Shown one piece after another: positions 1 to 9,551 of a stretch of DNA of 64,000 nt. Every line of letters begins with the position of its first letter. Position 1 is the first letter of the stretch. The stretch is taken from assembly GCA_964397485.1 (NCBI GenBank), contig CAYNHT010000001.1:186001-250000 (forward strand), given 5' to 3'. The notes under the pieces were generated by a model. It was not told the origin of the DNA and searched no databases. It saw only the letters and a program-made list of their open reading frames with translations. The position numbers were made by a program, and so were the translations under genes. The DNA is from CAYNHT01 sp964397485. Lineage in GTDB: Bacteria; Bacillota_I; Bacilli_A; RF39; UBA660.

Positions 1-95
1 TTATTAGATAATGATTTATGTCCATTATCTTTTTCTATTACAATGCTACTACCAAAAATAACATCTGATTTTATAGTTAATATTCCTCTTAACAT
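1..95 (-). CDS. Partial CDS, N-terminal 31 codons, unknown product
   Basis: An ATG at 95-93 is preceded by a good ribosome binding site (GAGGAG, about 7 bases upstream) and opens a frame that runs off the left edge without a stop. The visible protein starts MLRGILTIKSDVIFGSS and continues with a charged stretch. It follows aspS by only 37 bases with no terminator between, so it is probably the next gene in the nitroreductase-hisS-aspS operon. I do not recognise the family from 31 residues and assign no function. Confidence 0.55.
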   Translation of the reverse strand, partial: MLRGILTIKSDVIFGSSIVIEKDNGHKSLSN

Positions 96-132
96 TTTAA
101 GTCTCCTCTTTCTGATCGTAATATTGATATTA

Positions 133-1431
133 TTATGGATTTAATCTAGTTGGTCCTCGATAAATAAATGTTGCCTCTCTTATATTATCTATTTCAAAAA
201 TTTGCATCATTAATCTAGCTAGGCCAAAACCTAAACCTCCATGTGGAGGGCATCCATATTTAAAGAAATCTAAATAAAATTCTAATTCTTTAGGATCAAT
301 TTCTTTTTCAATGATTTGATTTTTTAGAATTTCATATCTATGTTCCCTTTGGGCTCCAGTTGTTATTTCTAATCCTTTATATAAAAGGTCAAAACTCATT
401 GAATAACCATCTTCATCTTTCATATGATAAAAGGGTCTTGCTTCAAACGGCCATTTTGTTATAAAAACAAAATCACTATTGTATTTTTCTTTTACATATT
501 TACAAATTAGTTCTTCTTCTTTTCTTTCTAAATCATCTTCTTTTTCAGATATATAATTATATTCTTCTTTAATTATTTTTTTACATTCTTCTAAAGTTAT
601 ACGTGGAAATCGATTTGAAGCATCTGTTATATCAATTCCAAAAACTTTTTTCACTTCTTCTTTATGCTTTTCATTTAACTTAGAAAATGCATATCTTAAC
701 CAATTTTCTTCCATATCCATAACATCTTCAACGCTATTTATCCATGATATTTCAGCATCAATCATTTGAATTTCTGCCGCATGGTATGAAGTATGAGAAT
801 TTTCTGCCCTAAATGCGGGAGCTATTTCAAACACCTTATTAAATCCTGATGCCATTGCCATTTGTTTATAAAACTGAGGTGATTGAGATAAACAAGCAGG
901 CTGTCCAAAGTAATCCAACTTGAATACTTCTGCCCCGCTTTCAGCAGATGCACCAGAAATTTTAGGAGAATTTATTTCAATAAAATCATTATTTACCCAA
1001 TATTCACGCATTGCTGCTAATAAAGTAGTTTGGCATCTGAAGAATAGATTATTATCTTCTCTTCGTAAATCTATAAAACGATAATCTAGTCTAGTTTCTC
1101 TTAATGATGCATCTTTTGTTTTAATGCTTATTGGTAACTCTGGTTCTGATACACTAGTTACAATAATACTATTTGGAATTAATTCCATTCCATTTAACTT
1201 TACTTTCTCGTTTTCTTTTAATAATCCAGTTACCTTAATAGTACTTTCTAAACTCAAAGATGAAACAATAGGAATTAAGTCCTTCATATTTTCATCTTCT
1301 TTTTCAATTGTAATTTGTAGTTTTTCACTACCATTTCTTATTACTAAAAATTGTACGTATTGTAAATCTCTAAGAGATTCAACAAAACCGCTTACAGTAA
1401 TTATTTTATTAAAATTTTCCTTAATGTTCAT
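133..1431 (-). CDS. aspS: Aspartyl-tRNA synthetase, archaeal-type / probably non-discriminating (432 aa)
   Basis: Charges tRNA with aspartate in the cytoplasm. An N-terminal OB-fold anticodon-binding domain (about residues 10-95) precedes a class II catalytic core with motif 2 (FRAENSHTSYH) and motif 3 (GLGFGLARLMM), ending IYRGPTRLNP. At 432 aa it is far shorter than the usual ~590-aa bacterial AspRS and lacks the large GAD insertion. The C-terminus and overall length match the archaeal-type enzyme (AspS2) found in some Firmicutes. In that family many members also mischarge tRNA-Asn for later amidation; whether this one does is inference, and no gatCAB genes are in the window. It overlaps the end of hisS by 11 bases, so the two are translationally coupled. 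An AsnRS is the alternative, but the tail and core look like AspRS. Confidence 0.85.
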   Translation of the reverse strand: MNIKENFNKIITVSGFVESLRDLQYVQFLVIRNGSEKLQITIEKEDENMKDLIPIVSSLSLESTIKVTGLLKENEKVKLNGMELIPNSIIVTSVSEPELPISIKTKDASLRETRLDYRFIDLRREDNNLFFRCQTTLLAAMREYWVNNDFIEINSPKISGASAESGAEVFKLDYFGQPACLSQSPQFYKQMAMASGFNKVFEIAPAFRAENSHTSYHAAEIQMIDAEISWINSVEDVMDMEENWLRYAFSKLNEKHKEEVKKVFGIDITDASNRFPRITLEECKKIIKEEYNYISEKEDDLERKEEELICKYVKEKYNSDFVFITKWPFEARPFYHMKDEDGYSMSFDLLYKGLEITTGAQREHRYEILKNQIIEKEIDPKELEFYLDFFKYGCPPHGGLGFGLARLMMQIFEIDNIREATFIYRGPTRLNP

Positions 1432-2704
1432 CTACTTCTCCTACTTTCTCATCTAAAAAGTTTATAATATAACATCCGTCAATCTTATACTCTTCTTTTG
1501 TTAGATTATCCTTAATTGTTAATATGTCTTCTTTGGTTTCTTCTTCGCCAATAATAATAACGAATTTTGCTCCAAGTCTTTCACTTTGTTTGAAATTATT
1601 TTTGATATTGCGATCCATATAATCCATATCACAGTTAAATCCATTCATTCTTAAAGTTTGAACTAAGTTAAAGGCATATTCTTTTTCATTACTACTCATA
1701 GGAATTACATAAACGTCTAAACCTTGCTCATTTCCAATATTAATTTTTTCATATTCTAGTGCTGTAAGTAAACGTTCCATACCAAGGGCAAAACCAACTC
1801 CTGGTGTAGCAGGTCCACCAACATTTTCTACTAAGTTATTATAGCGTCCACCACCACATAAAACATTTTGACTTCCAAATCCTTCTACACTTGCTTCTAC
1901 TTCAAATACTGTATGAGTATAATAATCTAATCCTCTTACAATACTAGTATCTACAACAAATTCAATTTCTAAGGTTTTCAAATATTCTTGAACTTTTTGA
2001 AAATGATTTTTACTTTCTTCATTTAAATAATCTGTTATAATTGGAGCGTTTTTCATTATATCTAATTCAGCATCTACTTTACAATCAAGAATTCTAAGTG
2101 GGTTTTTACTATATCTTTTTTTACAATCTTCACACAAAGTATCTAAATGTGGTTTAAAATACTCTAATAATGCTTCCCTGTAATTATTACGAGATTCCAT
2201 ATCACCTAAACTATTTATTTTTACTTTAATTCCTTTTAAACCAAGAATACCATAAAAATTAACAGGTATACTAATAACTTCTGCATCTAATAACGGATCA
2301 TTACTACCAAACACTTCAACACCAAATTGATAGAATTCACGGAATCGTCCTGATTGCGGTCTTTCATAACGATACATAGGTCCATAATACCAAGTTTTAA
2401 GCGGCATACTTGGGTTGCCATACATCTTATTTTCAATGAAACTACGAACTACACCTGCTGTTCCTTCTGGTCTTAAAGTCATTGATCGGTCACCTCGATC
2501 TTTGAAATCATATGTTTCTTTTGAAACAATATCTGTTTCTTCTCCAACACCCCTATAAAAAAGTTCACTTACCTCAAAAATAGGTGTTCTAAAATATTGA
2601 TAATTATATTTTTCCATTAACGCTTTTAATAACGTTTCTAGATATAATATTTTTTTACCATATTCGCCATATACGTCGTATGTTCCTTTTGGTTTTTGTA
2701 ACAT
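1421..2704 (-). CDS. hisS: Histidyl-tRNA synthetase (427 aa)
   Basis: Charges tRNA-His. The protein begins MLQKPKGTYDVYG and shows the class II core with motif 2 (YYGPMYRYERPQSGRFREFYQ), the histidine-specific motif VRGLDYYTHTVFE, and motif 3 (GVGFALGMERLL). A C-terminal anticodon-binding domain follows (about residues 330-420). The length is normal for the family. It lies between a nitroreductase and aspS in one operon behind a T-box leader; the hisS-aspS pair is the same as in Bacillus. The start codon has a good AGGAGG-type site in the 16-base gap after the nitroreductase. Confidence 0.95.
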   Translation of the reverse strand: MLQKPKGTYDVYGEYGKKILYLETLLKALMEKYNYQYFRTPIFEVSELFYRGVGEETDIVSKETYDFKDRGDRSMTLRPEGTAGVVRSFIENKMYGNPSMPLKTWYYGPMYRYERPQSGRFREFYQFGVEVFGSNDPLLDAEVISIPVNFYGILGLKGIKVKINSLGDMESRNNYREALLEYFKPHLDTLCEDCKKRYSKNPLRILDCKVDAELDIMKNAPIITDYLNEESKNHFQKVQEYLKTLEIEFVVDTSIVRGLDYYTHTVFEVEASVEGFGSQNVLCGGGRYNNLVENVGGPATPGVGFALGMERLLTALEYEKINIGNEQGLDVYVIPMSSNEKEYAFNLVQTLRMNGFNCDMDYMDRNIKNNFKQSERLGAKFVIIIGEEETKEDILTIKDNLTKEEYKIDGCYIINFLDEKVGEVDEH

Positions 2705-2720
2705 ATTTATTCCTCCTTTT

Positions 2721-3263
2721 TTATTTCCATTCAGTTATTTCTTCAATTTTTAATCTTGGTCTTGCTATAGGGTCTTCATTAGCAATTCCTAATGCAACAG
2801 CAGATGCTAAAGTCATATCCTCTTTATTAAGCATCTTACATATTTCATCTTCTATTATATCAGTATTTCGTATCCATAAACTTCCTATATTATAATTTGT
2901 AGCAGTTAAAAGCATATTTTCTATACAGGCACCAATTGATAAAGTGTTTGAAACTAAATGATATTCCCTAAATTTATTAAATACCAACACTAATATTGGT
3001 GCTTGTTTTATTGTATTAGCGGTTGCTACTACGGTTGGATCAAATTTTTCGACTTGATCTGATTTTTCAATCATTAAATCAACTATTTTATTTTTCAATT
3101 TTTGATCTTCTTTAATTACAACAAATATCCATGGCTGCTTATTTTTAGCAGATGGCGCCAAAGTACCGTAATGCAATATTTCTTTTATTTTATCATCACT
3201 AATAGAATTATTGCAATATGATCTAACACTACGCCTATTATTAATAACATCTAATATATCCAT
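2721..3263 (-). CDS. Nitroreductase-family FMN-dependent oxidoreductase (180 aa)
   Basis: Nitroreductase fold with the FMN-contact N-terminus NNRRSVRSY and the LAPSAKNKQPW segment typical of the family. The C-terminal part holds VALGIANEDPIARPR, the usual end of small nitroreductases. Substrate is unknown; family members reduce nitro compounds, quinones or flavins with NAD(P)H. It is the first gene behind the T-box leader and is followed after 16 bases by hisS, so its expression should rise under amino-acid starvation together with the synthetases. That placement is unusual and nothing in the protein explains it. Confidence 0.85.
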   Translation of the reverse strand: MDILDVINNRRSVRSYCNNSISDDKIKEILHYGTLAPSAKNKQPWIFVVIKEDQKLKNKIVDLMIEKSDQVEKFDPTVVATANTIKQAPILVLVFNKFREYHLVSNTLSIGACIENMLLTATNYNIGSLWIRNTDIIEDEICKMLNKEDMTLASAVALGIANEDPIARPRLKIEEITEWK

Positions 3264-3280
3264 ATTTCCTCCTTTGTAAG

Positions 3281-3488
3281 AAAAAAGTCCCTATATATAA
3301 TATAAGGACGAGATTTCCCGTGGTACCACCTTAATTTATAGACTATGTCTATACACTTAGCTTTTTAACGCAAAGATACGATTATTTATCGCCTAGTGTC
3401 TTCAATACTAATTAATAAATGTTTTCACCAACCACATTTTCTCTATATATTAATTAATAAATACTCGTCTAAACAAATAATAAATATA
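3281..3488 (-). promoter_or_regulatory. T-box riboswitch leader, probable Asp (GAC) specifier
   Basis: Read on the minus strand, the leader carries the diagnostic T-box AAGGTGGTACCACGG (3332-3318). A terminator hairpin follows, GTCCTTATA...TATAGGGAC (3309-3287), then a T run (3286-3281). Stem I can be drawn with base pairs GTTTAG/CTAGGC. The loop-E-like AGTA sits on the 5' side and GAA on the 3' side; directly after GAA come the bases GACAC (3400-3396). GAC (Asp) in the usual specifier position fits aspS downstream. CAC (His) overlaps it by one base, which is suggestive because hisS is also in the operon. Uncharged tRNA should bind the T-box and favour antitermination. Confidence 0.93.
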
Positions 3489-3493
3489 AATAA

Positions 3494-3522
3494 AGTATAT
3501 AGTTATTTAGCTAATTAGTCAA
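3494..3522 (-). promoter_or_regulatory. Sigma-A-type promoter of the T-box operon
   Basis: On the minus strand TTGACT (3522-3517) and TATACT (3499-3494) are separated by exactly 17 bases. They lie just upstream of the first structured bases of the T-box leader. Confidence 0.85.
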
Positions 3523-3537
3523 TACTTATAACTAAAC

Positions 3538-4629
3538 TTAATCTTCACACTTATTTTTATTGTTTTTCTTGTTTGTTTTTATATCCTCAATTTTTTCTGT
3601 TATATCTGTTTTATAATATTTATATGTAGTGAGGGCTATTATAGCTAGCGGAAGCGAAAGCATAACTCCTATAAATCCAAATAAGATTCCACCAGCAAAA
3701 ACAGACAATATAACAATAATAGGATGTACTTTATTTGTTTTCCCATATACAGCAGGATTAATTACATAACCATCAACGGCAGATAAAGCAAAGAATGCAA
3801 TCACTGTTTTTACGAAAATTGATGGGAAAGGTACTGCAACAAAGGCAGTGATAGCCGCTATGATATTTACAATCATACCTCCAAAATAAGGTATCAGATT
3901 ACCAAGAACGGCTAAGAAACCTAATAGTAAAGCATTAGGATGCCCTATAATATAATAAACAACTGTATACTCGATTAATGTTATAAACAATATTTTTACA
4001 AATCCAGTTAAATATAATTTCATTTCACGATCTAGTAGTTTAACATAAAGAAATGTTTTAATAGATTTTCTTAGCAAGAAACCTTTGAAACGTTGACGTA
4101 GCATATCCATGTCAATCAAAAAGTAAATTGCTGCGGAGAATGAAATAAGGAAGGTTGTGATAACCCCTAATGAAACATTTATAACGTTAATAGCGCCATC
4201 AGATACATATTTACCTAGTGCTAGAATAATATCATTAAAACTTTTTGTTAAAGACTCTTGTAATGGTCCAAAATTAATATCATAATCTGTAGATACCTCT
4301 TTCAAAAAAGTAATTATATTATTAAATAAACTAGTTAACTGTTCTACTAATAATGGAGCAATTAGTAAAATGACAAATGCCATAATCCCCAATATAATAG
4401 TAACGATTATAGCAACACCAATACCTTTAGGTATTTTTTTACTTTGTAAATATTTTAACAATGGATGTAGTGCATATGCAACTATAAATGCTAGGAAAAA
4501 AGGCATTAATATTTTCCATAATTTTGATAATATCCCCATCCATAGATAGCCAGTTTGATATAACAAGAAGACAATTAAAGCAAGAAGGGCCAAATTAATT
4601 AATTTAAAGTCTATTTTATTTTTAATCAT
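3538..4629 (-). CDS. AI-2E family (UPF0118/YrrI-like) membrane transporter (363 aa)
   Basis: A polytopic membrane protein with about eight hydrophobic segments, the arrangement of the AI-2E/TqsA/PerM family, including the family-typical C-terminal segments around VDGYVINPAVYGKTNKVHP and GVMLSLPLAI. Family members export autoinducer-2 or sodium; the substrate here is unknown. I start it at the ATG at 4629 because AGGAG sits 6 bases upstream. The longer frame starting at 4671 would overlap dtd by 41 bases and lacks a binding site. The charged Lys/Asn-rich tail is probably cytoplasmic. Confidence 0.85.
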   Translation of the reverse strand: MIKNKIDFKLINLALLALIVFLLYQTGYLWMGILSKLWKILMPFFLAFIVAYALHPLLKYLQSKKIPKGIGVAIIVTIILGIMAFVILLIAPLLVEQLTSLFNNIITFLKEVSTDYDINFGPLQESLTKSFNDIILALGKYVSDGAINVINVSLGVITTFLISFSAAIYFLIDMDMLRQRFKGFLLRKSIKTFLYVKLLDREMKLYLTGFVKILFITLIEYTVVYYIIGHPNALLLGFLAVLGNLIPYFGGMIVNIIAAITAFVAVPFPSIFVKTVIAFFALSAVDGYVINPAVYGKTNKVHPIIVILSVFAGGILFGFIGVMLSLPLAIIALTTYKYYKTDITEKIEDIKTNKKNNKNKCED

Positions 4630-4630
4630 T

Positions 4631-5074
4631 TTAACTCCTACTTTCCATAACGATGGTAACAGGTCCATCATTATTAATATTTACTTTCATATCAGCTCCA
4701 AATATACCTGTTTCAACTTTAATACCTTGATTAATTATATGATCATTAAATGTATTATATAATAAGACTGCTTTAGTAGGTTCTAATGCTTCTACATAAC
4801 TAGGTCTTCTACCTTTTTTAGTATCAGCATACAAAGTAAATTGTGAGATACTTAAAATACTCCCATTAACATCAAGTAATGATTTATTCATAACACCATT
4901 TTCGTCATCAAAAATACGTAAGTTGATAATTTTATTAACAATGTATTCAATATCCTTAACACTATCATCTTGAGTAAATCCTACTAAAACCACTAAACCA
5001 TGTTCTATGCTTCCAACTATTTTAGAATCAACCGTGACACTAGAATTTAGACTTCTTTGAATTACAACACGCAT
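4631..5074 (-). CDS. dtd: D-aminoacyl-tRNA deacylase (147 aa)
   Basis: Removes D-amino acids mischarged onto tRNA. The sequence has the DTD signatures SQFTLYADTKKGRRPSYVEA (substrate-recognition loop) and the C-terminal NINNDGPVTIVMES containing the Gly-Pro motif of the family. Length is standard. The ATG overlaps the rel stop (TAATG), as in many Firmicutes where rel and dtd are coupled. Confidence 0.95.
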   Translation of the reverse strand: MRVVIQRSLNSSVTVDSKIVGSIEHGLVVLVGFTQDDSVKDIEYIVNKIINLRIFDDENGVMNKSLLDVNGSILSISQFTLYADTKKGRRPSYVEALEPTKAVLLYNTFNDHIINQGIKVETGIFGADMKVNINNDGPVTIVMESRS

Positions 5075-7242
5075 TATTTAATAGTTCTTTCAACATCTAA
5101 AATATTAGGAATTGTTCTAATATCATTCATGAATTTCATCAATTTGGTTTTATTTTCAACTAAAACAGTTATTTCATACATAAAATTTTCGTTAGTATTA
5201 ATAGCATTTATACTTTGAACGCTTATATCACTATTAGAGGTTTTAGAAATAATATCTAATAAAATATTTTTGCTGTCCATTGCATGAACTAAAATATTAG
5301 TTGGATATTTCTTACTTGTTGTGTCATTCCATTTAACATCAATAATTCTTTCTTCTAACTCATTAACATTAGGGCAAACCATTCTATGAACAGTAATACC
5401 ATAACCTTTAGTAATATAACCAACTATACGGTCCTCTGGAACTGGTTTGCAACAAGATGCTATATTTACTTTTATTTCATCAATACCTTCAACTATAATG
5501 TCATTTTTTATAGTAGGTAAAACAATTTCTTTATTTTGAGTTTTTCTTAATATAATTTCTTCTTTTGTATCATTATCGTTATAAATTATATTGATAACTT
5601 GACTAACTGGTAATTTGTTATTACCTATGTTGATATACAACTCCTCTATCCCATTATATTTAAACTCATTTAGGATTTTTTCAACATTTTCATTAGTTAA
5701 AAAATCATTATAGGCAATTTTTCTTTTCCTTAATTCTTTATTGAAAACTTCTTCACCTTTTTTTAAATGCTCTTCTTTATCAATCTTATTAAAGAAGGCT
5801 TTTATTTTGTTTTTTGCTTGAGTTGTTTTAGCAATATTCATCCATTCCTTACTTGGTCCAGATGAATTTTTATTAGTGTTTATCTTAATAATATCATTAT
5901 CTTGAAGTTCATATTCTAGAGGAACGATATTGTTATTTACAATTGCACCTACCATTTTATCACCAACTCCACTATGGACCTTGTATGCAAAGTCAATTGG
6001 CGTTGAACCACTAGGAAGTTCTATTACATCCCCTTTTGGAGTAAATACATAAATTGTATCTCTAAACACATCTTCTTTAACTGAATTAACAAACTCTTCA
6101 TCATTTGAATCTTCATTTTTCAATTCAATAATAGAACGGAAAAACTGCAATTTTTGTTCCATCGCATTTTGCATTGCAGCCTTATTATTTCTTTTTTCCT
6201 TATAAGACCAATGTGAAGCAATACCATGTTCAGCTATTTTATCCATATCATATGTACGAATTTGAATTTCAAATAAATTGCCTTCAGAACCAAAAACAGT
6301 TGTATGTAATGATTGATACATATTTGTCTTAGGCATAGCTATATAATCCTTAAAACGTTTAGGTAATGGTTTATATTTAGAATGTATTATACCTAATGCT
6401 TGATAACAATCTTGTTCGGTATAAACATAAACTCTTAAAGCTAATAAGTCATATATATCACTAAACTTCTTACCTTTATCTAATTTTTTATATATACTAA
6501 AGATACTTTTAGCTCTACCTTTTATTTCATGTTTAATATTATGCTCAGTAAGCATTTGTGATACTTTGTTTTTCATATCAACAACAGTATTATCACGCTC
6601 TGCTTTTGACTGATTTAATTTTTCAACAATCGAATAGTAAACATCTGGTTTTGCATATCTTAAAGATAAATCTTCTAATTCACTTTTGATTTGATTCATC
6701 CCTAATCTATGGGCAATAGGTGTTAGAATATCAAGTGTTTCTTTTGCTTTTTCTTTTTGTGATTTTTCTGGTATTACCCATAATGTTCTCATATTATGCA
6801 AACGATCTGCAAGTTTGATAATAATTACGCGAACATCTTCTGATAAACCAACTAAAATTTTACGATGGTTTGCTAGTACAGCTTCATTTTCACCACTAAA
6901 ATTCAACTTATTAATTTTAGTAACACCTTCTACCAAAGATGTAATCTCGTTACCAAATTTATCGGCCAATTCCTCTTTTGTGATATCGCAATCTTCTAAA
7001 ACATCATGAAGTAAAGCAGCACAAATAGTTACACTATCAGCATATACACCAGTCAATATGTAGGCCACGTTTAAAGGGTGATCGATATAATCCTCACCAG
7101 TTAACCTCTTTTGACCAAAATGTTTTTCAAAAGCATATAAATATGCTTTTGAAATTAAATCTACCTCTTTTTTATTTTTTATATATGTAACTACTTTATC
7201 TCTTAAATCATCAAAAGTTAAGCTACTTTCTTTTTTTATCAT
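5074..7242 (-). CDS. rel: Bifunctional (p)ppGpp synthetase/hydrolase Rel (722 aa)
   Basis: Controls the stringent response by making and degrading (p)ppGpp. Domains in order are an HD hydrolase domain (His55 and HD at 79-80, AALLHDVLED), a RelA/SpoT synthetase domain (about 230-345, containing KPLPKRFKDYIAMPKTNMYQ), a TGS domain (about 390-450, YVFTPKGDVIELPSGSTP), the helical and zinc-finger-like region with ASCCKPVPEDRIVGYITKG (about 600-620), and a C-terminal ACT domain. All catalytic regions are present, so both activities are expected. It lies upstream of dtd as in Bacillus, but the recJ and apt genes usually between secDF and rel are missing here. Confidence 0.95.
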   Translation of the reverse strand: MIKKESSLTFDDLRDKVVTYIKNKKEVDLISKAYLYAFEKHFGQKRLTGEDYIDHPLNVAYILTGVYADSVTICAALLHDVLEDCDITKEELADKFGNEITSLVEGVTKINKLNFSGENEAVLANHRKILVGLSEDVRVIIIKLADRLHNMRTLWVIPEKSQKEKAKETLDILTPIAHRLGMNQIKSELEDLSLRYAKPDVYYSIVEKLNQSKAERDNTVVDMKNKVSQMLTEHNIKHEIKGRAKSIFSIYKKLDKGKKFSDIYDLLALRVYVYTEQDCYQALGIIHSKYKPLPKRFKDYIAMPKTNMYQSLHTTVFGSEGNLFEIQIRTYDMDKIAEHGIASHWSYKEKRNNKAAMQNAMEQKLQFFRSIIELKNEDSNDEEFVNSVKEDVFRDTIYVFTPKGDVIELPSGSTPIDFAYKVHSGVGDKMVGAIVNNNIVPLEYELQDNDIIKINTNKNSSGPSKEWMNIAKTTQAKNKIKAFFNKIDKEEHLKKGEEVFNKELRKRKIAYNDFLTNENVEKILNEFKYNGIEELYINIGNNKLPVSQVINIIYNDNDTKEEIILRKTQNKEIVLPTIKNDIIVEGIDEIKVNIASCCKPVPEDRIVGYITKGYGITVHRMVCPNVNELEERIIDVKWNDTTSKKYPTNILVHAMDSKNILLDIISKTSNSDISVQSINAINTNENFMYEITVLVENKTKLMKFMNDIRTIPNILDVERTIK

Positions 7243-7259
7243 TTTATCACTTTCCTTAA

Positions 7260-9536
7260 TTATGAGTTAATTCCCTTGATTTTAAGTTCTTCAACTTCTT
7301 TCTCATCTTCCTCATACCATTTTTTCTTAATTGGTTTACCAATATTTTTCTTTTCAATTTCTAACCATATTTGACTTGCTATAAAGATTGAAGAATATAC
7401 TCCAGATAAAAGTCCAAATAATAAAGCTATATTGAAATTAATTATCTCGTGTGAACCTAATACTATTAAAGCAACAACGGGAATTAAAGTTGTCACAGTT
7501 GTAATAATACTACGTGTTAATGTTTGTCTTAAGCTTGTATTAACAACGTCTACCAACTCATCTTTACTATTAATTTTATCTTTATACATAGTTCTTATAT
7601 TTTCTCTTATACGGTCAAATGTAACAATTGTATCGTTTATTGAGTACCCAATTATAGAAAGTAAAGCCGCAATAAATATACTATTTATTTCTAATCTTAA
7701 TACACTAAATAAAGCTACAATGATAAATACATCATGTAATAATGAGACAATAGCTCCCAATGCATAACTAAATCTAAATCTAATTGATATATATATAACA
7801 ATACCTATAGACGCTATAATTAGCGAGAAAATAGCATTTTTAGTTAATTCTTCTTTAACTACATTAGATACAACACCAATATCAGTTTCAGCTTGATACT
7901 TATCACTGAAATATTTTTCGGTTTTTAAAACTAAATCTTTATCTAAAGTATCAGTAACTTTTATAATTGATGTTTTATTATCTAAAGTTTCAATTTCATA
8001 ATAGTTAAGTTCTAATAATTCTATATCATTTTTTAATTGTTCTTTTGAAACAGTTGTATCAGTTTTTAAGGTTATTGATGACCCACCCTTAAAATCAATT
8101 CCTAAGTTTAGGCCAAATAGAATAACAAATGCCATTCCAATAACAATTAATGAACCAGATAATAGATAAAACCATTTAGCAGGTTTAACAAAGTCTATTT
8201 TACTATATTGAGTAGAAATAATTTTAGATTTTTTTGTTTCTACTTTATTAGTTTCTTTAAAGCCAATAAATGCATTTAACTTATTATCAAAATATCCTGA
8301 TTTAACAAATAATTTCAATAATACTCTAGTTATTAAAACCATAACTAACATAGTTACAACAATACTGATTATTAACATTGTTGCAAATCCTTTTACACTA
8401 CTTTCTCCAAATATAAATAAGATTATAGCTACAAGTAAAGTAGTAATATTAGAATCTAATATAGTCATAAAACTATTTTTGTTACCATTTATAAAAGCGG
8501 TTGCTAATCTCGATTTTCCTAATAATTCATCTTTAATTCTAGCAAAACTAATAACAGATGAATCAACTGCCATACCAATCCCGATAACGACAGCCGCAAT
8601 ACCTGGTAATGTTAAAACACCACCAACTAGCCAGAAAATTAGAAAGATTAAGAAAGTATATATAAATAATCCTACACTGGCAATAAAACCTGAGAATTTA
8701 TATATAGCAATCATAAAAATCATAATTAAACTAATACCAACAACACCTGCTGTAAATGTTTTATTTAATGAATCAGCACCAAATGAGGCATCAACTGTTT
8801 TAGATGATATTTCATCTAATTTAGTTGGTAAACTACCTGAATTAATTAATTCAACTATATTTTTTACTTCTTCTAAACTAAAGTTACCTTGGATTATAAC
8901 ATCACTTGCAAAACCTTGTGAAACAGCTGCTACTGATAAACACTTGGAAGCACTTAAACTACCACAGTTAATCTCTTCTTTTGCAAAACTATCAGTTTCC
9001 TCATAATCTAACCAAATAACGATACGATTATCATTTTTCTGGCTAACACTTTTTGTAACATCAAAGAATTTGTCTTTATCTTTTACACTTAAAGCTACAG
9101 CGGGATAACCTCTATCATCTTGACCTACTCTAGCTCCACCACTTTTTAGTACATCACTATTCATAAGTAAGTTATCACTTGTGTCTCTAAAAGTTAAATT
9201 AGCAGCTTGACTTAAAATCATTCTTGCTTCTTCTGGATTTGTAATACCTGCTAATTGAACACGAATCTTATCATTTCCTTCAACAATAATACTAGGCTCT
9301 GAAACCCCTAAAACGTTAATTCGTCTTTCTATTGTCTTATAAGTACTAGTTACCATATCTTTAGTAACTTTACTTCCATCAATACTTTGTACTTGATAAA
9401 GTACCTCAAAACCACCTTGTAGGTCTAGACCAAATTTAATATTTTTTAATATTGGTGTAAATAAACTACCAACTACTAATAATATAGCCACAACAAAAAC
9501 AAGGTTTTTTATCAATTTCTTTTTATTTTGTTTCAT
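7260..9536 (-). CDS. secDF: Fused protein translocase subunit SecDF (758 aa)
   Basis: Uses the proton motive force to help Sec-dependent export. SecD occupies about residues 1-430: a TM helix, the FGLDLQGGFEVLYQV motif, a periplasmic P1-like domain and five more TM segments. SecF occupies about 450-745, with FGLNLGIDFKGGSSI and its own TM bundle. A single fused chain is the form found in Bacillus. A short charged C-terminal tail follows. It sits directly downstream of the ComN-like gene with a 15-base gap, matching Bacillus synteny. Confidence 0.95.
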   Translation of the reverse strand: MKQNKKKLIKNLVFVVAILLVVGSLFTPILKNIKFGLDLQGGFEVLYQVQSIDGSKVTKDMVTSTYKTIERRINVLGVSEPSIIVEGNDKIRVQLAGITNPEEARMILSQAANLTFRDTSDNLLMNSDVLKSGGARVGQDDRGYPAVALSVKDKDKFFDVTKSVSQKNDNRIVIWLDYEETDSFAKEEINCGSLSASKCLSVAAVSQGFASDVIIQGNFSLEEVKNIVELINSGSLPTKLDEISSKTVDASFGADSLNKTFTAGVVGISLIMIFMIAIYKFSGFIASVGLFIYTFLIFLIFWLVGGVLTLPGIAAVVIGIGMAVDSSVISFARIKDELLGKSRLATAFINGNKNSFMTILDSNITTLLVAIILFIFGESSVKGFATMLIISIVVTMLVMVLITRVLLKLFVKSGYFDNKLNAFIGFKETNKVETKKSKIISTQYSKIDFVKPAKWFYLLSGSLIVIGMAFVILFGLNLGIDFKGGSSITLKTDTTVSKEQLKNDIELLELNYYEIETLDNKTSIIKVTDTLDKDLVLKTEKYFSDKYQAETDIGVVSNVVKEELTKNAIFSLIIASIGIVIYISIRFRFSYALGAIVSLLHDVFIIVALFSVLRLEINSIFIAALLSIIGYSINDTIVTFDRIRENIRTMYKDKINSKDELVDVVNTSLRQTLTRSIITTVTTLIPVVALIVLGSHEIINFNIALLFGLLSGVYSSIFIASQIWLEIEKKNIGKPIKKKWYEEDEKEVEELKIKGINS

Positions 9537-9551
9537 AACATCCTCCTAAAA

